Assembly: GCA_046292445.1 (NCBI GenBank) | Contig: JBKBQT010000065.1 | Coordinates: 1 to 8,922 of the forward strand | Reading direction: 5' to 3' | Origin: CALIZF01 sp046292445 | GTDB taxonomy: Bacteria > Pseudomonadota > Alphaproteobacteria > Rhodobacterales > Rhodobacteraceae | DNA: 8,922 nucleotides | Part shown: positions 4,472 to 8,922 of the stretch, one piece after another | How positions within the stretch are numbered: position 1 is the first letter of the stretch | Layout of the letters: the number at the start of each line of letters is the position of its first letter | Translations under genes and position numbers: made by a program | The notes under the pieces: generated by a model | What the model was told of the DNA's origin: nothing | What the model saw: the letters and a program-made list of their open reading frames with translations, nothing else | Databases searched by the model: none

Positions 4472-7391
4472 CCTCAACGACGCCAAACCGCTCGGCGGCG
4501 AGCCTCTGCGCTACGATCTCGATCTGGTGGTGGCGCGCCTTCGCGAGACCGCGGAAGTCTGGGTGCCACGCCTGTTTCCGCGCGGGCGCAGGTCGGGCGA
4601 CGAGTGGCGGCTCGCCAACATCCGGGGCGACGCGCCGCGCAATACCGGCTCCTGCGTCATCACCTTGCGCGGCGCGCATGCCGGCGACTGGATCGATTTC
4701 GACGGTAATCAGGGCGGCGGCCCGATCAGCGCCATCGAGGAAGCGACCGGGCTCGACGGCCGGGCCCTGATCGTCGAGGCGGCCGAGATCGCAGGCATTG
4801 CGCCCGGCGCGCCGGAACGTCGCGCGCCGCCGACGCCACCCCCATTGAAGCGCGATCCCGCGCTCGAGATCGCGCACATCCTGACGGGTGCGCAGCCGAT
4901 CACGGGCTCCCCGGTCGCGCGATATCTGACCGGACGCGGCCTGATGGTGCCCGAGGCCGCCGATCTGCTGTTTCACCCTGACCTGACCCATTGGGAGACG
5001 AAGACCGGCTACCCGGCCATGCTGGGACAGGTCCGCGACCGCGATGGCGCGGTCATCGGCCTGCACCGCAGCTACCTCGCCATCGAGGACGAGGCAGTCA
5101 CCAAGGCGCCGCTGGACAAGGCGAAGAAGATGCTGGGCCGGGTGGCCCGTGGCGCGGTGCGTCTCGCCGATCTCGGCGACGGCGATCGGCTGGCGCTTTC
5201 CGAAGGGATCGAGACCGGCCTCGCGGTGATGACCGCATGCCCCGATCTGCCGGCCTGGGCGACGTTGTCGACATCGGGCCTCGAACAGGTCGAACTGCCG
5301 CCTGGCGTCCGGCGCGTGCTGATCCTGGCCGACAACGACGCCTCCGGGGCCGGTCTGCGGGCCGCCGAGGCCGCCGCCCGGCGCCTGCGCGCGCAAGGGC
5401 GCGACGTGGCCGTCGTCTTGCCGCCCGAGGAAGGCGAGGATTTCAACGACCTGCTGCTGCGCGAAGGGCCCGAGGCTGTCGCCGCCCTGATCGCCGATGC
5501 GGAGGCCATCACCGAGGCCGAACCCACGCTGCTGATCGGGCAGCATCGGCCGGTCAACTATCAGGGCAGCGGCGAGGCCATCCCGACCTTGCGCGCCGAC
5601 GAAGGCGATCTGGCCCGCTCGGTCGAGCGGGTCTGGAGCCTGCTGATGGCCTCGAACCGGACGCCATGGGTGTTCCGGTTCGCCGGGCAGCCGACATGGG
5701 TGGTGCCCGACGACGAGGGCCGTCCGGTCGCCACCGCGATTACCGAGGAACGCTTGCGCCACATGCTGGCGCGGCTGGCGCACTGGAAGAAGCTGAACGG
5801 CAAGGGCGAGCTGGTCGCGGCCCCGCCGCCGATCGCTGTGGTCAAGTCCGTGCTGGCCACACCCGATCCGGCGCTGCCCGTGCTGGTGGGCATCGTCAAC
5901 ACGCCGGTCTTTGGCCGGGGCGGCACGCTGCTGACCACGCCGGGATATCATCCCGACGCGCGGCTCCTCTATGCCCCGACGCCCGGGTTTGTGGTGCCGA
6001 CCATTCCGGCCAAGCCGTCAACCGCCGAGGTTGCCGCCGCCCGCAGCCTCCTGTGCGAGGATCTGCTCGGCGACTTCCCCTTCGTCGGCCCCGCCGAGAT
6101 GGCGCATGTGATCGCGCTGCTGCTGCTCGGCTTCCTGCGCGGCATGATCGACGGGCCGACGCCGCTGCACCTGATCGAGAAGCCCAGCCCTGGCTCCGGC
6201 GCAACACTGATGGTCGATGCCGTGGCCACCATCCTGACTCGCTCGGGCGCGAGCGTCATGACCGAGGGGCGCGACGACGACGAATGGCGCAAGCGCGTCA
6301 CCGCCAAGCTGCGCCAGATCCCCGCCATCGTGCTGATCGACAACCTGCGCGCCAAGCTCGACAGCTCCGCCGTCGCGGCAGCCCTGACGGCGCCTTTCTG
6401 GGAAGACCGCATCCTCGGCGCATCGGAAATGGCGCGGCTGCCGATCCGCTGCCTCTGGATCGCCACCGGCAACAACCCCGAGTTCTCCAACGAGATGGCG
6501 CGCCGCCTCCTGCGCATCCGGCTCGATCCACACGAGGAGCGCCCGTGGCAGCGCACCGGCTTCCGCCATCCCGATCTGATGACATGGGTGCGTGCCAACC
6601 GCCCCCGGCTGGTCGCCGCCTGCCTCACGCTCTGCCAGGCGTGGATCGCCGCCGGAAAGCCGCGCGGGGCGCGCACTATCGGCTCCTTCGAGAACTGGGC
6701 GCATGTCGTCGGTGGCGTGCTCGAGGTCGCGGGTATTCCCGGCTTCCTCGGCAATCTCGACGAGATGATGGAGGCCTCCGACAGCGAGGGCGCGGGCTGG
6801 AGCGCCTTCATCGCCGCTTGGTGGGACCGGTTCGGAACCGCCGAGGTGGGCGCGGCCGACCTCTTCGACATTGCCCTGTTCTGCGATCCCGCTCCGCCGA
6901 TCACCGGCCACACGGACCGCGCGCAGAAGACCAGCTTCGGGATCGCCATCAAGAAGATGCGGGACCGCGTGTTCCGGGTGGGCGATCTGACGCTCAGGCT
7001 GGTCCAGGCGGGCACGTTTCGGCGGGCCGTCAAATGGCAGCTGAAGGTCTCCGAGCCGCCGTCGCGTCCGCAATCGGGCGCACGGGGGTCCGATGCGTGT
7101 GAACCTCGGGCCGCGAGTGTGAACCTCCAAAACCGAGGTTCACACGATCAAGCCATTGATCAGACTGACAAATGTGAACCTTGTGAACCTTGTGAACCTC
7201 TCCCAACCCTTACGCACACGCGCGCGCACGCACATGCGAAGGATGATGCCGGAAAAGGTTCACAAGGTTCGCGAGGTTCACAAAGCCCCGTGAATTCAGA
7301 GCCTTGCCGGTGTGAACCTCCGTGTGAACCTCCCGCGGCAGGTTCACGAGGTTCGCCCATCCCCGACTGGCTGAGGGAGCTCGATCCATGA
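4464..7391 (+). CDS. Toprim primase fused to a helicase/ATPase-like domain, with repeat-encoded tail
   Basis: 975 residues from a TTG at 4464, overlapping the helicase stop by 8 bases. An in-frame TGA at 4458-4460 rules out an earlier start, and AAAGG (4448-4452) lies upstream. Residues 1-115 resemble the N-terminal domain of phage and plasmid primases (WIDFDGNQGGGPISAIEEATG). The Toprim domain is at about 240-345: SEGIETG (E247), LILADNDASGAG (D290, D292) and EDFNDLL. Residues about 385-860 are helicase-like, with a P-loop-like KPSPGSGATL (573-582) in which the expected lysine is A580, Walker B-like AIVLID (621-626), a sensor-like ATGNN (667-671) and RRLLRIRLD (680-688). Residues 862-975 are low-complexity, rich in CEP and GS[QR] triplets encoded by the 9-mer array, ending in PDWLRELDP. 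The role is priming and origin opening for phage replication. I see no zinc-binding cysteine cluster at the N-terminus. Confidence 0.9.
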   Translation: MLDLNDAKPLGGEPLRYDLDLVVARLRETAEVWVPRLFPRGRRSGDEWRLANIRGDAPRNTGSCVITLRGAHAGDWIDFDGNQGGGPISAIEEATGLDGRALIVEAAEIAGIAPGAPERRAPPTPPPLKRDPALEIAHILTGAQPITGSPVARYLTGRGLMVPEAADLLFHPDLTHWETKTGYPAMLGQVRDRDGAVIGLHRSYLAIEDEAVTKAPLDKAKKMLGRVARGAVRLADLGDGDRLALSEGIETGLAVMTACPDLPAWATLSTSGLEQVELPPGVRRVLILADNDASGAGLRAAEAAARRLRAQGRDVAVVLPPEEGEDFNDLLLREGPEAVAALIADAEAITEAEPTLLIGQHRPVNYQGSGEAIPTLRADEGDLARSVERVWSLLMASNRTPWVFRFAGQPTWVVPDDEGRPVATAITEERLRHMLARLAHWKKLNGKGELVAAPPPIAVVKSVLATPDPALPVLVGIVNTPVFGRGGTLLTTPGYHPDARLLYAPTPGFVVPTIPAKPSTAEVAAARSLLCEDLLGDFPFVGPAEMAHVIALLLLGFLRGMIDGPTPLHLIEKPSPGSGATLMVDAVATILTRSGASVMTEGRDDDEWRKRVTAKLRQIPAIVLIDNLRAKLDSSAVAAALTAPFWEDRILGASEMARLPIRCLWIATGNNPEFSNEMARRLLRIRLDPHEERPWQRTGFRHPDLMTWVRANRPRLVAACLTLCQAWIAAGKPRGARTIGSFENWAHVVGGVLEVAGIPGFLGNLDEMMEASDSEGAGWSAFIAAWWDRFGTAEVGAADLFDIALFCDPAPPITGHTDRAQKTSFGIAIKKMRDRVFRVGDLTLRLVQAGTFRRAVKWQLKVSEPPSRPQSGARGSDACEPRAASVNLQNRGSHDQAIDQTDKCEPCEPCEPLPTLTHTRAHAHAKDDAGKGSQGSRGSQSPVNSEPCRCEPPCEPPAAGSRGSPIPDWLRELDP
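7117..7145. repeat. Perfect 11-bp inverted repeat, 7-nt loop
   Basis: GTGTGAACCTC (7117-7127) and GAGGTTCACAC (7135-7145) are exact reverse complements around the spacer CAAAACC. The arms contain the second and third copies of the 9-mer with two flanking bases added, so the complementarity extends beyond the repeat unit. It could be a dimer-binding site or an RNA hairpin. It lies in the coding sequence of the primase tail. Confidence 0.8.
7146..7161. repeat. Short inverted repeat GATCAA-GCCA-TTGATC
   Basis: A 6-bp perfect inverted repeat with a 4-base spacer directly follows the 11-bp inverted repeat, and it contains two GATC sites. It is in the least GC-rich part of the array (about 7142-7175), which could be an easily melted segment. 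On its own it could be chance. Confidence 0.4.
7173..7199 (+). repeat. Three perfect tandem TGTGAACCT repeats
   Basis: Units at 7173-7181, 7182-7190 and 7191-7199 are identical and contiguous, encoding Cys-Glu-Pro three times. They face an inverted triplet at 7256-7282. Confidence 0.95.
7211..7238. other. 28-bp strictly alternating pyrimidine-purine tract (possible Z-DNA)
   Basis: From T7211 to G7238 every base alternates pyrimidine and purine, mainly CG and CA steps with an uninterrupted CGCGCGCG core around 7219-7226. Such tracts are known to favour Z-DNA under negative supercoiling. The tract lies almost exactly midway between the two opposed 9-mer triplets. The alternation is seen directly; any structural role is inference. 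Confidence 0.6.
7256..7282 (-). repeat. Inverted triplet of the 9-mer (AGGTTCACA)
   Basis: Units at 7256-7264 (exact), 7265-7273 (AGGTTCGCG) and 7274-7282 (exact) are contiguous. The block is the reverse complement of 7173-7199 at 25 of 27 positions. Both differences become G-U pairs in RNA, so the transcript can form a 27-pair stem enclosing a 56-base loop. Confidence 0.9.
7311..7357. repeat. Two forward and two inverse 9-mers forming a stem-loop
   Basis: Forward copies at 7311-7319 and 7323-7331 face inverse copies at 7340-7348 and 7349-7357. The inner pair gives a perfect 8-bp stem, GTGAACCT (7324-7331) with AGGTTCAC (7340-7347), around the loop CCCGCGGC. It ends about 30 bases before the ATG at 7388 of the RuvC-like gene, so in the transcript it could affect translation of that gene. 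Confidence 0.75.
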
Positions 7392-7966
7392 GCCCCGCAT
7401 GCCCCGCCGATCACCCCATCGAGCACCAAACCGGAAAGGAGCCCATCATGGCCCATGTATCTCTGACCCCGACACCCATGAACGCCCCGTTCCCGGGCGT
7501 GCCGGTCGTCCTCGCCCTCGATCTCGGCACCACGACCGGTTGGGCATTGCAGGCCGCTGACGGACTGATCACCAGCGGCACCGTGTCCTTCCGGCCCAGC
7601 CGCTACGACGGCGGGGGCATGCGCTACCTGCGGTTCCGGGGTTGGCTCGAACAGCTGGCGCACGACGCCGGAGCCATCACCGCCATCCATTTCGAGGAGG
7701 TTCGCAGGCACGTCGGGACTGACGCGGCACATGTCTATGGCGGGCTGCTGGCCACGCTGACGTCGTGGGCGGAGACCGCGGGCGTCGGCTATCAGGGCGT
7801 ACCGGTCGGCACCATCAAGCGCCACGCCACCGGCAAGGGCAACGCGAACAAGGACGCAATGATGGCGGCCGCCCGCGCGCGCGGCTTCAGCCCCGCCGAC
7901 GACAATGAGGCCGACGCCATCGCGATCCTGCTCTGGGCGCTGGAGACCCGGGGAGGTGTGCAATGA
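7388..7966 (+). CDS. RuvC-like Holliday-junction resolvase
   Basis: 192 residues from the ATG at 7388, which overlaps the primase stop (ATGA) and follows GAGGGAG (7373-7379). The RNase H-fold signature is clear: first strand with catalytic aspartate VVLALDLGTTTGWAL (D45), a second acidic position in IHFEEV (E103/E104), a middle KRHATGKGNANKDAM segment (144-158) as in phage RuvC-type enzymes, and the C-terminal acidic pair in PADDNEADAIAI (D172, D176). The protein should cut four-way junctions or branched replication intermediates as a dimer. The first 35 residues are Pro-rich and outside the fold. An in-frame ATG at 7448 with a better Shine-Dalgarno would give a 172-residue protein that keeps the whole fold, so the true start is uncertain. 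It completes the recombination set of the operon. Family assignment is strong. Confidence 0.88.
   Translation: MSPACPADHPIEHQTGKEPIMAHVSLTPTPMNAPFPGVPVVLALDLGTTTGWALQAADGLITSGTVSFRPSRYDGGGMRYLRFRGWLEQLAHDAGAITAIHFEEVRRHVGTDAAHVYGGLLATLTSWAETAGVGYQGVPVGTIKRHATGKGNANKDAMMAAARARGFSPADDNEADAIAILLWALETRGGVQ
7433..7441 (+). promoter_or_regulatory. Strong internal Shine-Dalgarno for a second RuvC-like start
   Basis: GAAAGGAG (within 7433-7441) precedes the in-frame ATG at 7448 by 6 bases. It matches the anti-Shine-Dalgarno better than the GAGGGAG before the ATG at 7388. Either start may be used, or both. Confidence 0.6.
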
Positions 7967-8166
7967 GCGGCATGCGGTTCACGCCCAAGGGCTACGGCGG
8001 TCACCGGCGCAACCCCGACGAGGTCAAACGCGACGGCTGGAAGGAACAAGGACTGTTGGCCGTCGCCATCGACGACGACCGCCTGACCTGGCCGGAACGG
8101 GAGATGGTCCGCCAGCTCGGCGAGCGGCTCTACGGCAAGCGGGAACGGGAGGCGCGTCATGGGTGA
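7963..8166 (+). CDS. Small basic protein of unknown function
   Basis: 67 residues. The ATG at 7963 overlaps the RuvC-like stop (ATGA) and follows GGGGAGG (7950-7956), so the start is well supported. The sequence is short, charged and slightly basic (FTPKGYGGHRRNPDEVKRDGWKEQG, then a helix LTWPEREMVRQLGERLYGKRERE). It has no cysteines, signal peptide or membrane helix, and I do not recognise a family. The aromatic/Gly start and helical end could suit a small adaptor binding a partner protein or DNA. It sits between the resolvase and the DUF6362-like gene and is surely co-translated with them. Confidence 0.75.
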   Translation: MSGMRFTPKGYGGHRRNPDEVKRDGWKEQGLLAVAIDDDRLTWPEREMVRQLGERLYGKREREARHG

Positions 8167-8605
8167 GTGGACCACAGCGCAGGTGCAGGATCGGCTGGAG
8201 CTTGCCGCGGGCGTCATGCGGCAGATGCCGGGCGTGATGCCACAGGGCTTCTTCAACGCTTGGCCCGAATATTTCCACAGCTTCGCCGACAAGGTCGGTC
8301 AGGAACCGCAGATGCGCCGCCCGAGGCCCAGTCCGCGACAGATCACGCAGGCCGAGGAGGCGATGCTCTGGCTGCGCTGGCTGGAGCCCGAGGATGGGCG
8401 CCTGGTCTGGGCCCGCGCAGACGGAATGGCGTGGAAGCCGATCTGCTGGCAGTTCGGCCTGTCGCGCACGGCCGCGACCAAGCGCTGGCAATACGGCCTT
8501 GCGGTGATCACCTGGCGGCTGAACGGTCGCGTGCCGTCGCCCCGGCGCTCGCAGCAGTTCGTCATCGAAAACGCCAATCGCCTGTCAAGAAAAATCGTCC
8601 TCTGA
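8159..8605 (+). CDS. DUF6362-like protein with a helix-turn-helix-like segment
   Basis: 148 residues. The ATG at 8159 overlaps the previous gene by 8 bases and follows GGGAGG (8147-8152). Features are an N-terminal helix WTTAQVQDRLELAAGVMRQMP (4-24), GFFNAWPEYF (30-39), a helix with EAMLWLRWLEPEDGRLVWARA (67-87), then WKPICWQFGLSRTAATKRW (92-110), which reads like a helix-turn-helix, and a basic C-terminus. This Trp-rich layout matches what I know as DUF6362, a family frequent in alphaproteobacterial prophages near the replication/packaging boundary. Function is unestablished; DNA binding, perhaps as a late regulator or packaging-related factor, is an inference from the HTH-like segment and position. 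It is the last gene of the polycistron. Confidence 0.85.
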   Translation: MGEWTTAQVQDRLELAAGVMRQMPGVMPQGFFNAWPEYFHSFADKVGQEPQMRRPRPSPRQITQAEEAMLWLRWLEPEDGRLVWARADGMAWKPICWQFGLSRTAATKRWQYGLAVITWRLNGRVPSPRRSQQFVIENANRLSRKIVL

Positions 8606-8703
8606 GGAAATTTTCGGGTGTACATCGCAGGGCCTTACACATTTCGACGAGGCCGTTAGAAAACCAATATGCTCGGGAGAGGAGCGCGCAGGCAGAGGCC
8701 GCG

Positions 8704-8727
8704 TCGCTGGCTTCCGGGGTCCAGCGA
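8704..8727. repeat. Perfect 7-bp inverted repeat with 10-nt loop
   Basis: TCGCTGG (8704-8710) pairs with CCAGCGA (8721-8727) around CTTCCGGGGT. No T-run follows, so it is not a standard intrinsic terminator. It could be an operator or an RNA hairpin. Confidence 0.5.
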
Positions 8728-8746
8728 AGGGTCCGGCCGGGGTCCT

Positions 8747-8760
8747 ATGGGCTAACCCAT
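8747..8760. repeat. Inverted repeat ATGGG-CTAA-CCCAT
   Basis: A 5-bp perfect inverted repeat with a 4-base loop lies just downstream of three GGGTCC copies. It is short enough to be chance, but the clustering with the other elements is notable. Confidence 0.35.
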
Positions 8761-8922
8761 TGAGTTCTTGGTTCCTTCTGGGCGACATCCGTATGCTGGC
8801 GGGCGAAGCGCGGGACATCGCCAGCGACAGGGCCGGATTTTTGGGAAGCCACCCGGAAGCCGGAGCCACGCGCGCCCCGCGCAAACACCAATGAACGCTG
8901 GCCTTCCGACCGGACACCGCTG

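Larger units (their letters stand above)
7097..7357. repeat. Array of 13 TGTGAACCT / AGGTTCACA 9-mers inside the primase gene (candidate origin iterons)
   Basis: Forward copies (TGTGAACCT) begin at 7098, 7118, 7173, 7182, 7191, 7311 and 7323, and all seven are exact. Inverse copies (AGGTTCACA) begin at 7136, 7256 and 7274 (exact), 7340 (AGGTTCACG), 7265 (AGGTTCGCG) and 7349 (AGGTTCGCC). Six forward copies read as Cys-Glu-Pro; the 7118 copy is in another codon phase (Val-Asn-Leu). Inverse copies read as Gly-Ser-x. The rest of the window has no comparable cluster. Precedents for replication origins inside initiator genes include the lambda O gene iterons and repC of alphaproteobacterial repABC plasmids. 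An iteron function is inferred. Alternatives are a regulatory RNA structure or a repeat that spreads within genes, as Rickettsia palindromic elements do. Confidence 0.8.
8606..8922. other. Right-edge region without a convincing gene; short inverted repeats and GGGTCC copies
   Basis: No frame in these 317 bases has a good start, ribosome-binding site and coding-like composition together. The first ~75 bases are A/T-richer than the rest of the window (AAAAAT around 8590, AAATTTT around 8608, AAAACCAATAT at 8660-8670), which suits a promoter, but I find no well-spaced -35/-10 pair. Downstream are an inverted repeat at 8704-8727, three GGGTCC copies (8717, 8729, 8740) and an inverted repeat at 8747-8760. 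An open frame ends at TGA 8892-8894 and overlaps an ATG at 8891 (ATGA), perhaps marking a gene running off the edge. The likely content is the end of the early operon and control or packaging sequence before the next gene block. Confidence 0.5.

Noticed and set aside
4434..5951. Long open frame on the - strand (505 codons)
   Set aside because: It lies wholly opposite the primase gene, whose Toprim motifs are unambiguous. Long antisense frames are expected in such GC-rich DNA, the translation is low-complexity Arg/Gln/Gly-rich, and I see no supporting family motif.
5969..7130. Two overlapping - strand frames opposite the primase C-terminal half
   Set aside because: They run through the helicase-like domain on the other strand, have no recognisable domains and begin without credible initiation signals.
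7097..7357. CRISPR array
   Set aside because: Units are 9 bp, occur on both strands with irregular or zero spacing, and lie in frame inside a coding sequence. There are no uniform unique spacers and no cas operon; the Cas4-like nuclease is a recombination enzyme by context.
7698..7706. Additional isolated copy of the 9-mer (AGGTTCGCA) in the resolvase gene
   Set aside because: It is a single variant copy far from the array that encodes a conserved-looking EEVRR segment; chance is sufficient.
8586..8615. Intrinsic terminator at the end of the DUF6362-like gene
   Set aside because: AAAAT...ATTTT flanks a tiny CCTC/GAGG element, but the stem is weak with a one-base inner loop and there is no GC-rich stem followed by a T-run.
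8729..8785. tRNA-like or attachment-site sequence in the right-edge region
   Set aside because: No acceptor/anticodon/T-arm arrangement can be folded, there is no GGTTCGAATCC-type T-loop, and no integrase gene or direct-repeat partner is visible.

Overview
The window reads as the DNA replication and recombination module of a temperate tailed phage or prophage from an alphaproteobacterium, most likely a Rhodobacterales host such as a Paracoccus or Rhodobacter relative. This rests on very high GC with G/C-ending codons, the style of the small accessory proteins, and the protein families present. It is not a typical chromosomal housekeeping locus: there are no ribosomal, metabolic or RNA genes. 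All convincing genes lie on the + strand.

From 1 to 8605 the DNA is one packed polycistron of ten genes. Nearly every junction is a stop/start overlap (ATGA at 227, 3188, 7388 and 7963; GTGA at 1808 and 2038; 8-nt overlaps at 4464 and 8159) or a gap of a few bases behind a good Shine-Dalgarno sequence. Order: (1) C-terminal part of an unknown protein, 1-230; (2) RecA-fold ATPase of the phage Sak4 / AAA_24 type, 227-1081; (3) DUF669-like putative single-strand binding protein with a disordered Pro/Ala tail, 1086-1811; (4) small unknown, 1808-2041; (5) small four-cysteine protein, DUF6511-like, 2038-2406; (6) PD-(D/E)XK nuclease with Cas4-type iron-sulphur cysteines, 2418-3191; (7) SF1B RecD2/Dda-like helicase, 3188-4471; (8) 975-residue Toprim primase fused to a helicase-like domain with a degenerate P-loop, 4464-7391; (9) RuvC-like Holliday-junction resolvase, 7388-7966; (10) small unknown, 7963-8166, followed by a DUF6362-like protein, 8159-8605. 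Together they supply end resection, ssDNA protection, strand annealing, unwinding, priming and junction resolution, which suits recombination-linked phage replication.

The most striking non-gene signal is inside the 3' end of the primase gene (7097-7357). There are 13 copies or near-copies of the 9-mer TGTGAACCT, 7 forward and 6 as its reverse complement AGGTTCACA. They include a perfect 11-bp inverted repeat, and a tandem triplet facing an inverted triplet across a 28-bp strictly alternating pyrimidine-purine tract. One copy lies in a different codon phase from the other forward copies and both orientations are used, so selection on the DNA or RNA is plausible. An iteron-type origin embedded in the initiator/primase gene is my leading inference.

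The right edge (8606-8922) has no convincing gene. It holds short inverted repeats, three GGGTCC copies and A/T-richer DNA, and probably marks the end of the module (regulatory, terminator or packaging sequence).
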